Shown here piece by piece: positions 38,758 through 47,789 of a stretch of 64,000 nucleotides of DNA; the stretch's first letter is position 1, and each line of letters begins with the position of its first letter. The notes beneath the pieces were generated by a model. The model saw only the letters and a list, made by a program, of their open reading frames with translations. It did no database searches and had not been told where the DNA came from. The DNA lies in NCBI GenBank assembly GCA_965249775.1, contig OZ252253.1, forward strand, positions 620,001 to 684,000, read 5' to 3'. The position numbers were made by a program, and so were the translations under genes. This DNA is from UBA822 sp965249775. Its GTDB lineage: Bacteria > Gemmatimonadota > Gemmatimonadetes > Longimicrobiales > Gaopeijiaceae.

Positions 38758-39642
38758 GTGAGCGTCCTCGTCCCTGCGAGCGTCTTCGCGACAGGCTTGG
38801 TCCTGGGGTGGGAGGCTGGAGGTGCCTCCGCCCAGGTGTTCGATCCCTGCCCGGTCCCGGCGGAGCCACTTTTTCACGTGCTTCCGGGACAGACCCGCTG
38901 TCCTTTCGTGGCGGACCACCAAGAAGTGGAAGAGCCGTCCACGCTGAGCCCAGGCCGGGCTTTTCTTTACTCTGCGCTCATTCCCGGACTCGGACAGCGC
39001 AAGCTGGACAAGGGTCGCTGGCTGGCCTACCTGGCAGTCGAGGGTGTGGCCTGGATCGGCTTCGGCTTTTCACGATCGTCCGCGACCAGCGAGAGAGGCC
39101 AATACCAGGACCTCGCATGGGACGTGGCTCGCTTGTTCGACGGTCCCAGGATCGACGGAGATTTTGCCTACTACGAAACGATGGAAAAATTCCTGGAATC
39201 GGGGGAGTTCGATACGGACTCAAGCGCGCCCGGCATCCAACCGCAAATGGACCCCTCGACTTTTAACGGGCAGGCATGGTCCCTGGCCACGGAGATACAT
39301 TTTCCGCCCGGCACGAATCCTGTCCCGGGCGACCCGGAATACGACGCTGCCCTCGCGGAGTACCTCACACGCGGCTATGACGCGCGGTTCGAATGGTCCT
39401 GGGCTGGGCAATCGGCAGCTCGGACGGACTATATGGACCTGATCGAGTCGAGCGACAACTCCTTCAGGCGCGCATCTCAATTCTTGGGTGTCATCGTCGC
39501 CAACCATCTATTGAGCGGCATCGATGCTTTTCTGACCGCGCGGATTCAGGGGTCCGGCGGAGGTCAGACCGAGGCCCAGATACGCCTGGAACCCGGGGCC
39601 GATAGGCAAGGCCTCCGCGTTCGCCTCCAGGTTAGGCACTGA
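38758..39642 (+). CDS. DUF5683-like secreted/membrane protein
   Basis: About 294 residues from GTG 38758: a signal peptide (VFATGLVLGWEAGGASAQ), then LSPGRAFLYSALIPGLGQRKLDKGRWLAYLAVEGVAWIGFGF. This is the SAxxPGxGQ motif and following helix seen in DUF5683-type proteins. The central part (about 130-240) is hydrophilic, and a late helix (QFLGVIVANHLLSGIDAFL) precedes the tail. The frame is open much further upstream but that part is the shadow of the PorV-like gene. The exact start is unclear: GTG 38758 lacks a well-placed ribosome binding site, and a CTG near 38728 would add arginines before the hydrophobic core. Function unknown. Confidence 0.68.
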   Translation: MSVLVPASVFATGLVLGWEAGGASAQVFDPCPVPAEPLFHVLPGQTRCPFVADHQEVEEPSTLSPGRAFLYSALIPGLGQRKLDKGRWLAYLAVEGVAWIGFGFSRSSATSERGQYQDLAWDVARLFDGPRIDGDFAYYETMEKFLESGEFDTDSSAPGIQPQMDPSTFNGQAWSLATEIHFPPGTNPVPGDPEYDAALAEYLTRGYDARFEWSWAGQSAARTDYMDLIESSDNSFRRASQFLGVIVANHLLSGIDAFLTARIQGSGGGQTEAQIRLEPGADRQGLRVRLQVRH

Positions 39643-39656
39643 GGGGGCACTGATAG

Positions 39657-41813
39657 GTGGCCCGGAAGACCCGGAAGACGAAGCCTCCATCCCAGGACTC
39701 GGTACTCGAATATCTCCGCCAGTCACGCCGGGGCCCCATGAAGGCGAAGGAGATCGCGAAGGGGCTGGGGGTGGCACCACGGGACTTTCGGGATTTTCGC
39801 CTTCTACTTCGTGGCATGCTGGAGCAGGGGCGCCTTTACCGGGTCAAGGGGCAACGCTTTGCCGTGCCCGAGAAAACCAACCTCGTCGTGGGACGCATAG
39901 CCATCACCCGAAATGGTGACGCCTTCGTTGCGCCGGACAAGGGAGGGCAAGATATCTTCGTGCCCGGCCTCTCCCTGGAGTCCGCGATGGACGGCGACCA
40001 GGTGGCTGTCCGTGTAGAGGGGCGCGCTCGCGGCCGCAGTCCCGCTGGCCGCGTGATCAAGGTTCTGGACCGAGCGCACGAAACCGTAGTGGGCACCTTT
40101 CGCCCGTCCCGCTCCTTCGGGGTCGTTCACCCTCGGGATCGCCGAATATCCCGCGAGATCTTGGTGGCTCAGGGGGACGCGGCAACAGCTTCGGACGGTG
40201 ACGTCGTAGTCGCCCGCATCACCACGTTCGGTAGTGGCAAGATGGGGCCGATGGGCCACATCGAGACGGTGCTGGGGAAGTCCGGTGATCCTGGCGTGGA
40301 CATCCTGTCCGTGGTGCATGACCACGGGTTGCCGCTGACCTTTCCCGACACCGTCACCTCGGCGGCACGGGAAGCCGTGGCGCAGCGGAGGAAGGACCCC
40401 GGAGATCATCGTACAGATCGGCGGGACCTTCATGTCTTCACGATCGACCCGGCGGACGCCAAGGACCACGATGACGCGCTGTCCATCCGGCCTCTCGAAG
40501 ACGACTCTTGGGAGGTCGGCATTCATATTGCGGACGTCTCGCACTTCGTCCGCCCGGAGGATGAAGTTGACCTCGAGGCCTTCAGGCGGGGCACGAGCGT
40601 GTACCTCGTGGATCGGGTCATTCCGATGCTCCCTCACGAGCTATCGACCGACGCCTGCTCGTTGCTCCCGGACACGGATAGGTTCGCGGTGTCGGTCTTC
40701 ACCACGGTGGACTCGGCGGGCCGCGTAAGAGAAGCCCGGTTCGAGCGTACAGAGATCCGAAGCCGGCATAAGCTGAGCTACGAAGAAGCACAGGCCGTGT
40801 TGGATAACGACGAATCGATCGATCCAGAGACCGACGACGCCCTTCACGCCTTGGCGGCCCTAGCCGAGATCCTGCGTGAGAAACGTAAGGAGCGGGGCTC
40901 ACTGGACTTCGACCTTCCTGAGGGCCGTGTGCTACTGGGTGAAGAGGGGAAGCCGGTCTCGATCCGGCGAATCGAGAGGCTGGAGAGCCACCGCTTGGTC
41001 GAGGCCTTCATGCTGCTCGCCAATGAGGTCGTGGCGCGGGAGGCCGCACTAAAACGCTTGCCGATCCTCTACCGGGTGCATGAGTCCCCCCCGACGGACA
41101 AGATGCGAGACCTGCGTAAGTTCCTGGGCCGCCTCAGCTACCGCGTCGCCAAGGGGAAGATTCCGCAGAAAGACCTACAAGCAGTGCTAAAACAGGTCGA
41201 GGGGCGTCCGGAAGAAAAACTGGTCCCGACGGTGATCCTCCGGTCCATGAGCCGGGCGCGGTACGATGTCCAGAACCTCGGTCACTACGGACTCGCCTCG
41301 GACGGGTACACACATTTCACGTCGCCTATTCGGCGGTATCCGGATCTCTGGTTGCATCGGGTTCTCACGCACGCCCTCGTCGAGGGTCATGTTGTTCCGG
41401 AACACTGGGAGGGGCAGGGTCTCAAGGAAAAAGCCGAGCGTTGCAGCGTGCGCGAAAGAGTCGCTGAAGCAGCCGAACGGGAAAGCGTTGATCTGAAGAA
41501 GGTCGAGTACATGGAGCGCCATCTCGGGGACGAGTTTTTCGGCACGGTTTCCGGCGTCACTTCGTTCGGTCTTTTCATTCTTCTCGACGAGGTGTTCGTG
41601 GAGGGATTGGTCCACGTGAACAGCATGCGCGACGATTATTACGTCTTCCGCCAGGACCGCTACCTATTGGTCGGAGAGCGATCCCACAATACCTTCCGTC
41701 TCGGGGATCGCTTGAAAGTACGGGTGGCCCGTGTCGATAAGGAGGAACTTCTTATCGACTTCGTCGTTGTAGACTCAACTGATGCGTCGAAAAAAGGCGG
41801 AGTTCAGACGTAG
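39657..41813 (+). CDS. rnr: Ribonuclease R
   Basis: A 718-residue 3'-5' exoribonuclease. N-terminal winged-helix region (KAKEIAKGLGVAPRDFRDFRLLLRGML), then cold-shock domains (VVGRIAITRNGDAFV, DIFVPG), the RNB catalytic domain with TIDPADAKDHDDALSI holding the metal-binding aspartates, YTHFTSPIRRYPDLWLHR, and a C-terminal S1 domain (FFGTVSGVTSFGLFILLDEVFVEGLVHV). Length is typical. The GTG start has GAGGGGG upstream. A lysine-rich C-terminal tail as in E. coli RNase R is nearly absent. It degrades structured RNA and takes part in RNA quality control. Confidence 0.95.
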   Translation: MARKTRKTKPPSQDSVLEYLRQSRRGPMKAKEIAKGLGVAPRDFRDFRLLLRGMLEQGRLYRVKGQRFAVPEKTNLVVGRIAITRNGDAFVAPDKGGQDIFVPGLSLESAMDGDQVAVRVEGRARGRSPAGRVIKVLDRAHETVVGTFRPSRSFGVVHPRDRRISREILVAQGDAATASDGDVVVARITTFGSGKMGPMGHIETVLGKSGDPGVDILSVVHDHGLPLTFPDTVTSAAREAVAQRRKDPGDHRTDRRDLHVFTIDPADAKDHDDALSIRPLEDDSWEVGIHIADVSHFVRPEDEVDLEAFRRGTSVYLVDRVIPMLPHELSTDACSLLPDTDRFAVSVFTTVDSAGRVREARFERTEIRSRHKLSYEEAQAVLDNDESIDPETDDALHALAALAEILREKRKERGSLDFDLPEGRVLLGEEGKPVSIRRIERLESHRLVEAFMLLANEVVAREAALKRLPILYRVHESPPTDKMRDLRKFLGRLSYRVAKGKIPQKDLQAVLKQVEGRPEEKLVPTVILRSMSRARYDVQNLGHYGLASDGYTHFTSPIRRYPDLWLHRVLTHALVEGHVVPEHWEGQGLKEKAERCSVRERVAEAAERESVDLKKVEYMERHLGDEFFGTVSGVTSFGLFILLDEVFVEGLVHVNSMRDDYYVFRQDRYLLVGERSHNTFRLGDRLKVRVARVDKEELLIDFVVVDSTDASKKGGVQT

Positions 41814-41816
41814 TTG

Positions 41817-41846
41817 TTGACAGCCCCCGAGCGTCAGCACTAGGCT
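41817..41846 (+). promoter_or_regulatory. Possible promoter for the GGDEF gene
   Basis: TTGACA at 41817-41822, 18-base spacer, TAGGCT at 41841-41846, located about 35 bases before the likely start codon. The -35 is perfect, the -10 is poor. Confidence 0.35.
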
Positions 41847-41878
41847 TGCACCGTTCATCTCCCCAATCGCAAGGTGGC

Positions 41879-42835
41879 ATGGCCGCACGGTCGATCGTGT
41901 ACAAGGGCTCGTGGCCCGGAAAGTGGTCGGATCTAATTTCCCGGTTCTGCGCTCGACATGACCTTCACCTCCAGACCGCGGATGAACCCGACGAGGTTCA
42001 CGCGTTCGTAAACCGTGCGTTCCCGTCGTGTCTGGTCTTGGAGGGCGCGAGTGATAAGGATGAGGCGCTCGCTCTCTGCTCCGAGCTGAAGAAGGATCCG
42101 TTCACCGCCGTCGTACCGATCGTGGTGCTGGCTCTAGCCGACCAAACGGACCTCATCTCCGATTGGCTCGCCGCCGGAGCCGACGAGGTCGTCTCCGAAA
42201 CTCACTCCGAGCGGGAACAAGATCTACGTCTCGAGCTCGTCATCCGGCGCGCTCAACGTGACGTCGCCGTGCATCCTACGACTCGGCTCCCCGGAACCGT
42301 CCAGATCGAGCGGAATATCGGTGAGCGACTGAGAGACGGACAGGAATTCGCCGTATGTTATGCGGATCTCGACAACTTCAAAGAGTTCAACGATCGGTAC
42401 GGGTATAACCACGGAGATCACGTGATTTTGCTGCTGTCCCGGATCCTTCGGGACGTGGTCCGGGGGCTTGCTTCGGATGGATTCGTGGGTCACATCGGCG
42501 GAGATGACTTTATTTTCATCGTCAGCATGAAATATCTTGAAGGATGTTGCGACGAGATCATCTACCTGTTCGACGAGCTCATCCCGTATCAGTATACGGC
42601 GGAGGACCGTCGCGCTGGTTATTTTCTGGGAAAGGACCGCAGGGGCAGCATAAGGCGAGTCCCGTTGATGACGCTTTCGATCGGCGTCGTCACGAACCAG
42701 ATACAACCGTTTACGCACACGGCCCAGGTGAGTGAGTTGGCTGCTGAAATGAAGACCTACACCAAGTCGCTACCCGGCTCTGTCTACGCAGTCGACCGCC
42801 GGCGGCCGTTCAAAGAAGAAGTTGAACAACCATGA
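41879..42835 (+). CDS. GGDEF-domain protein with degenerate receiver domain
   Basis: A 318-residue protein. Residues 1-115 look like a response-regulator receiver fold (CLVLEGASDKDEALALCSELKKD, VPIVVLALADQTD, AAGADEVVS), but the usual phospho-accepting Asp strand reads VLEGAS, with Glu instead. From about 130, a GGDEF domain carries CYADLDNFKEFNDRYGYNHGDH and GHIGGDDFIFIV. The signature is GGDDF instead of GGDEF; a GGDDF subfamily with this FKEFNDRYGY motif exists, and cyclase activity cannot be judged from sequence. It would make or sense cyclic di-GMP. ATG 41879 has AAGG upstream; TTG 41846 is an alternative. The next gene starts in its stop codon (ATGA). Confidence 0.85.
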   Translation: MAARSIVYKGSWPGKWSDLISRFCARHDLHLQTADEPDEVHAFVNRAFPSCLVLEGASDKDEALALCSELKKDPFTAVVPIVVLALADQTDLISDWLAAGADEVVSETHSEREQDLRLELVIRRAQRDVAVHPTTRLPGTVQIERNIGERLRDGQEFAVCYADLDNFKEFNDRYGYNHGDHVILLLSRILRDVVRGLASDGFVGHIGGDDFIFIVSMKYLEGCCDEIIYLFDELIPYQYTAEDRRAGYFLGKDRRGSIRRVPLMTLSIGVVTNQIQPFTHTAQVSELAAEMKTYTKSLPGSVYAVDRRRPFKEEVEQP

Positions 42836-43659
42836 CCATCACGGTTTCTTGTCCGTCGTGTGCTACATCGTTTCCCGTCGACCCGGCCAAGGTCCCGCCG
42901 GAGGGCGTACGCGCGCAGTGCAGCAACTGCCCCGAGATCTTCGATGTCGATCCCTCGGGTGCGACACTGGAAGCTCCGCCCGCACCAGATTTGCCAAGCG
43001 ACACCATCGAAGCATCGGATACACTGGACGCCGCTATAGTCGCCCCGCCGGTCGAGGAGCCGGTCGAGGCGACCGAGTCCCCGGCGCCGGCCAGCGGATC
43101 GAATGTCGCGGAAGCAGCCGCGGCCGAAGACTTCGGCGCCGTGGACCTGGGGGTCGAGACACCCGAGACGGCGGTGCCCGTAGCGGAGGTCGTCGAGCCG
43201 GCCGCGACACCGGTACCCGACCCGACTCCAGTGCCTGACCCGCCGTCCGAAACGGCGGCACCGATCCAAGCGGCCGAGCCTCCCGCCGCACCGGTCGAAG
43301 CGGCAGCCGAGCCTCCCGCTGCACCCGTCGAAGCCGCTGCGGCGCCTCCCGCCGCTCCGGCCGAAGCGGCGGCAGAAGGTCCGGGTGCCATCCGATTCGG
43401 CCGGCGTAGCGCCGAGGATAAAGCGAAGAGCTTGGCGAGAAGCCTGGTTTCAGATTTGATCGCCTACAACCCGGAGAAACACAAGGAAGCCCTCGCCGCG
43501 GGAACCCTGCCGGAAGTCTTCGGCGAGGAGATAGACAAGTCCCTCAAGGAGTACCAGGAGCAGGTGGAGCCCGAAGTGTTGGCTCAAGGCACGTTTTTCA
43601 ACGATGCCCTCAACTCGATCCTGGCCGAGGAACAAGCCATCTTCACCCTTGACGCGTAA
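42832..43659 (+). CDS. Zinc-ribbon (MJ0042-type) protein with Pro/Ala/Glu-rich linker
   Basis: A 275-residue protein. Residues 1-40 form an MJ0042/zinc-ribbon motif (CPSCATSFPVD...CSNCPEIFDV, two CxxC pairs). Residues 45-185 are a low-complexity acidic linker rich in Pro, Ala and Glu with near-repeats (AEPPAAPVEAAAEPPAAPVEAAA). The C-terminal 90 residues are a helical domain (RSAEDKAKSLARSLVSDLIAYNPEKHKEALAAGTL, EEIDKSLKEYQEQVEPEV). Zinc-ribbon plus linker plus helical tail proteins occur in Myxococcota and relatives near signalling genes. It is translationally coupled to the GGDEF gene, so a shared regulatory role is inferred. Followed by a terminator. Confidence 0.78.
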   Translation: MTITVSCPSCATSFPVDPAKVPPEGVRAQCSNCPEIFDVDPSGATLEAPPAPDLPSDTIEASDTLDAAIVAPPVEEPVEATESPAPASGSNVAEAAAAEDFGAVDLGVETPETAVPVAEVVEPAATPVPDPTPVPDPPSETAAPIQAAEPPAAPVEAAAEPPAAPVEAAAAPPAAPAEAAAEGPGAIRFGRRSAEDKAKSLARSLVSDLIAYNPEKHKEALAAGTLPEVFGEEIDKSLKEYQEQVEPEVLAQGTFFNDALNSILAEEQAIFTLDA

Positions 43660-43740
43660 GAAGCCCGTTGAGGAGTGTTCTAGGGACGCACCAGATCGGT
43701 TGATGCCCCTTTCAGGCTGGAATATATTTTGGGAGGTTCG

Positions 43741-43769
43741 GGGGTCGTCCTTGAGGACGGCCCCTTCTT
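43741..43769 (+). terminator. Terminator before prfB
   Basis: GGGGTCGTCC / GGACGGCCCC with a 4-nt loop then TTCTT. It separates the GGDEF/zinc-ribbon pair from the long prfB-bshC gene run. Confidence 0.75.
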
Positions 43770-43812
43770 GCGTTGAACCAGTGCCTAGAGGGTTAATCGG
43801 TAAGAGGGACAG

Positions 43813-44947
43813 ATGGCGATGACTAAAATGGCGATGACTAAAGAAGGACTTCAGCGATTGGACATGGTCTGCGAACGTATCTCCGACCTTCGGGGGTATC
43901 TTTGACGTCGACGGGAAGACCGTCCGGATTCAAGCGCTCGACAAGGAGATGGCTGCTACGGGATTCTGGGACGATCAGGATAAGGCGCGCGAAGTCATCG
44001 CCGAGTCGAATCGCCTGAAGGGTTGGGTCGATCCCTGGCAGGACCTGGACGAAAAGTCCTCCGATCTCGTCGAGTTGGGAACGCTCCTGGAGACCGAATC
44101 CGATGAGGATCTCGAGGCGGAGTGGCTCGCCGAGGTCGATGAGATCGAACGCCGTAGTGAAGCACTCGAAGTCCGGACGATGCTCCAGGGATCGGACGAT
44201 CATCGGGGCGCTCTGCTTACGGTCCACCCGGGCGCGGGCGGTCTGGAGTCCCAGGACTGGGCAGAGATGCTGACTCGCATGTATACACGGTGGGCCGAGC
44301 GCCGCGGGTACAGTGTCAATGTGCTCAACTTGCAGCCCGGAGACGAAGCAGGGATCAAGAGTGCGACACTGGAGGTATCCGGGGACGATGCCTACGGTTA
44401 TCTCAAGGCCGAGAAGGGCGTGCACCGGCTCGTGCGTATTTCGCCCTTCGACGCTCAGTCACGACGGCACACGTCATTTGCGAGCGTGTTCGTGTATCCA
44501 CAAGTAGACGACGCGATCGAAATCGAAATCGACGACTCCGATTTACGCGTCGATACGTTCCGTGCGTCCGGCGCGGGTGGGCAGCACGTGAACAAGACGG
44601 ATTCGGCGATCCGGATCACTCACGTGCCCACGGGAATCGTCGTCTCGTGCCAGCAAGAGCGGTCCCAGCACAAGAATCGGGCGACCGCCATGAAGATGCT
44701 CAAGGCCGGACTGTACGAGCGCGCCCTGGAAGAACAGGAGAAGGAAAAGGCGGAGCTCGAATCCACGAAGACGGAGATCGGCTGGGGGAACCAGATTCGC
44801 TCCTACGTCTTCCAGCCGTACACGATGGTCAACGATCACCGGACAGAAGTAAAGATCGCCGACGTGAGCAAGGTAATGGATGGTGACCTCGATCCGTTCA
44901 TCGAGGCGTATTTGAAGGAATCCGCCGGCCAGAGAGCCAGAAATTGA
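43813..44947 (+). CDS. prfB: Peptide chain release factor 2, programmed +1 frameshift
   Basis: The gene is read as 43813-43902 joined to 43904-44947, giving 377 residues. The first frame ends RLRGYL-type (LRGYL) at TGA 43903-43905 in the conserved context GGGGGTATCTTTGAC, the RF2 autoregulatory slippery site CTT-TGA-C. When RF2 is scarce the ribosome shifts +1 and completes the protein. The body has the SPF stop-codon reading motif (VRISPFDAQ) and the GGQ peptidyl-hydrolysis motif (GAGGQHVNKTDSA). GAGGGA precedes the first ATG. The first ten codons are an exact 15-bp tandem repeat (ATGGCGATGACTAAA twice), so several ATGs in frame could start translation. The stop overlaps the TTG start of lysS. 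Confidence 0.95.
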
Positions 44948-46509
44948 CTGAGCCTTCGGGGGGGATCGAAGTGGAAGGAGTCTTGGCCGAAGAGCTCAAC
45001 CAGGTGAGGCGCCACCGGCAGGACAAGCTAGAGGCGATCCGGGAGCGGGGCCTCGAGCCTTATGCCTACACGTATGACCGGACCCATCTCGCGGTGGACG
45101 CCGTCTCGCTCTTCGATCAGGCCGAGCAAGCCGACGCACTCGATGAGAACGGACAGGCGGAGGGCGTTTCGGTGGCGGGACGCATCACGAGGCTACAGGG
45201 CCACGGAAAGAGCGCGTTCGCTGATATCGAGGACCGCTCGGGTCAGGTCCAGATCTATTTTCGCAAGGACGTCCTGGGAGAGGAGGCATTCGAGGTGTTG
45301 GACCTCCTCGACCTCGGTGATTGGATCGGTGCGGAGGGCGTACTCTTTCGGACTCGCACGGGGGAGGTCACCGTAGAGGTGCAGAACTGGACACTCCTTA
45401 CCAAGTCCTTACGGCCGCTCCCACGCGGGAAGACGGAGACCGATGCCGAGACCGGGGAACGGAGCACCTTTGGCGGGTTCACGGACAAGGAAGCCCGGTA
45501 CCGCCAGCGGTATGCGGATCTCGCCGTCAATCCTGAGGTACGGGATGTATTCCGGACCCGGGCGAGGATTATCTCCGAGCTCCGTAACTTCTTGGACGGT
45601 GAGGATTTCTTGGAAGTCGAAACGCCGGCCCTTCAGCCTTTGTATGGTGGGGCGGCGGCGCGTCCGTTCCTCACCAAGCACAACGCTCTCGACCGGACGC
45701 TCTACCTTCGGATCGCCGACGAGCTCTACCTCAAGCGCCTCATCGTCGGAGGCTTGGGCCGCGTCTACGAGATCTGCAAAGACTTCCGCAACGAAGGCAT
45801 CGATCGGCTCCATAACCCGGAATTCACGATGCTCGAATTCTACCAGGCTTTCATCGACTATCACGGCTTGATGGACCTGACGGAGCGTATGTTGGGGCAT
45901 GTGGCTCTGTCTACGACGGGTTCGCTCGACATCGTCTACCAAGGCCAAGAAATCAACTTCGCCGGACCCTACGAGCGGGTGCCCATGCTTCGCAGCCTCT
46001 CCGACGCCCTGAAAAGCGACGTCAGCGTGCTTTCCAGCGACGATCTGCGAACCCATGCCGAGCGCCTCAAGATTCCCGAGCTCGAGGGGGCGGGGTGGGG
46101 CAAGCTCATCGACAAGCTTTTCGGGGAGCTGGTTCAGCCCCAGCTGATCCAGCCCACCTTCGTGATGGACCACCCCAAGGAGCTCAGCCCACTCGCCAAG
46201 GCCCATCGTGACGACCCCGATCTTACCGAGCGGTTCGAGCTTTTCGTGGCGGGTGAGGAAATCGCCAATGCCTTCTCGGAGTTGAACGATCCCATCGACC
46301 AGAGGGAGCGCTTCGATGCGCAGGCCAGGCTCAAGGAAGCCGGCGACGACGAGACGCATCCGATCGACGAAGATTACGTGAGAGCCCTCGAGTACGGCCT
46401 GCCTCCAACCGGAGGCCTCGGGCTGGGAATCGATCGGCTGACCATGCTCCTCACGGACCAACCATCGATTCGCGACGTGATTCTCTTTCCCACGCTCAGG
46501 GACGCGTGA
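44944..46509 (+). CDS. lysS: Lysyl-tRNA synthetase, class II
   Basis: A 521-residue enzyme that charges tRNA-Lys. Anticodon-binding OB domain near residues 75-165 (VSVAGRITRLQGHGKSAFADIEDRSGQVQIYF), then class II motifs: motif 1 region (FLEVETPALQPLYGGAAARPF), motif 2 (FRNEGIDRLHNPEFTMLEFYQA) and motif 3 (GLPPTGGLGLGIDRLTMLL). Length is normal. The start TTG overlaps the prfB stop (TTGA), and prfB-lysS adjacency is a widespread order. The TTG start and overlap suggest coupling. The next gene starts at its stop. Confidence 0.96.
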   Translation: MTEPSGGIEVEGVLAEELNQVRRHRQDKLEAIRERGLEPYAYTYDRTHLAVDAVSLFDQAEQADALDENGQAEGVSVAGRITRLQGHGKSAFADIEDRSGQVQIYFRKDVLGEEAFEVLDLLDLGDWIGAEGVLFRTRTGEVTVEVQNWTLLTKSLRPLPRGKTETDAETGERSTFGGFTDKEARYRQRYADLAVNPEVRDVFRTRARIISELRNFLDGEDFLEVETPALQPLYGGAAARPFLTKHNALDRTLYLRIADELYLKRLIVGGLGRVYEICKDFRNEGIDRLHNPEFTMLEFYQAFIDYHGLMDLTERMLGHVALSTTGSLDIVYQGQEINFAGPYERVPMLRSLSDALKSDVSVLSSDDLRTHAERLKIPELEGAGWGKLIDKLFGELVQPQLIQPTFVMDHPKELSPLAKAHRDDPDLTERFELFVAGEEIANAFSELNDPIDQRERFDAQARLKEAGDDETHPIDEDYVRALEYGLPPTGGLGLGIDRLTMLLTDQPSIRDVILFPTLRDA

Positions 46510-47789
46510 TGTCCCCTACAGAAGCCTCTGGTCATTCCGGTCGAGGATTGGAGTGGTACGTCGCCCGGCGCTACCTGGCGTCCAGGGGCGGCAGCCGCCT
46601 CTTCTCCTTGATCACTTGGATCGCCTTGGGTGGCGTGACGGTCGGCGTCGGCGCGCTCATCGTCGTGATCGGCGTGATGTCGGGGATGCAGGAAGATCTC
46701 ATGGGAAAGATCCTGGACTCCACTCCCCACGTGTACGTCTATCAGCGAGGCGGCAGCATACGCATGGACGACTGGAGGACGGTGGCCGACCGAGTGCGCA
46801 AGGTCGAGGGTGTCGAGGCGGCCGCACCGTTCGTCCTCACTCAAGTGAGTGCTCTGCGGGGGACGTATGTCCAGTCCGCAGACATGTTCGGTGTGGCGCT
46901 TGATCCCGAAGGCCCCCCCGTGACCGAAATGGAGGCCCGGATCCAGGAAGGCATCCTTAACCTGGGCCCGACGAAGTCGGGGCTTCCACCCGTTGTGATG
47001 GGAAGCCGGCTGGCGGCGCGGATGTATACCTTTACGGGCGACACGATCACGTTGATCGCTTTCGAGAACCTCAGGTTGGATCTGATGGGCATACCCAACC
47101 CTACCATCCGTCAGTACGAGGTGACGGGAACCTTTACGACCGGCATGTACGACTACGACATCAAGAACATCTACGTGCCGATCGGGGCGGCGCAGGAGCA
47201 GTTGGACCTCTTGGACGGCGACCGCGTCGGTGGGCTTACCGTGAGGGTCCACGATCCCGACGAAGCGGACCTCGTGGCGAATCTCATCCAGGACGCTCTC
47301 GGCGGATTTGAGTTCGTGGCGATCAGTTGGAGCACGACGAACGGAGCCCTCTTCGCGGCCCTCCAGCTCGAGAAATTGGCGATGTATGTGATTCTGACAT
47401 TGATCGTCGTGGTCGCCGCATTCAACATCGTGAGCACGCTGGTGATGGTCGTGGTGGACCGCACGAGGGAAATCGGCATCCTCAAGTCCATGGGCATGAC
47501 GGACCGGATGATTCGCCGGATCTTCATGCTCCAGGGTCTCTCCATCGGCGTCATCGGCACCACGCTGGGGACGGCGCTCGGATTGGTGATCGCCTGGGTC
47601 CTGGACACCTTCGAGATCATTTCTATTCCCCCGGACGTATACTTCGTCGAGAAGCTACCGGTCTCGATCCATGCGACCGATGTCGGCATGATCGTCGGCG
47701 TGAGCCTTCTCATCGCCTTCATGGCCACGATCTATCCCGCGCTGCAAGCCTCTCGGCTTCAGCCTGTCCGTGCGATTCGCCATGAATAG
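46509..47789 (+). CDS. Lipoprotein-releasing permease (LolC/LolE family)
   Basis: A 426-residue FtsX-type permease: a cytoplasmic N-terminus with WYVARRYLASRGGSRLFSLITWIALGGVTVGVGALIVVIGVMSGM (helix 1 with the family signature), a large periplasmic domain at about 60-280, then three helices (AMYVILTLIVVVAAFNIVSTLVMVV, GVIGTTLGTALGLVIAWVL, VGMIVGVSLLIAFMATIYPALQAS). It pairs with the ATPase encoded directly after it to extract lipoproteins from the inner membrane for export. One permease gene is seen here, so a single LolF-like or C/E homomer system is possible. ATG 46509 shares its first base with the lysS stop; GTG 46506 is an alternative. Confidence 0.9.
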   Translation: MSPTEASGHSGRGLEWYVARRYLASRGGSRLFSLITWIALGGVTVGVGALIVVIGVMSGMQEDLMGKILDSTPHVYVYQRGGSIRMDDWRTVADRVRKVEGVEAAAPFVLTQVSALRGTYVQSADMFGVALDPEGPPVTEMEARIQEGILNLGPTKSGLPPVVMGSRLAARMYTFTGDTITLIAFENLRLDLMGIPNPTIRQYEVTGTFTTGMYDYDIKNIYVPIGAAQEQLDLLDGDRVGGLTVRVHDPDEADLVANLIQDALGGFEFVAISWSTTNGALFAALQLEKLAMYVILTLIVVVAAFNIVSTLVMVVVDRTREIGILKSMGMTDRMIRRIFMLQGLSIGVIGTTLGTALGLVIAWVLDTFEIISIPPDVYFVEKLPVSIHATDVGMIVGVSLLIAFMATIYPALQASRLQPVRAIRHE

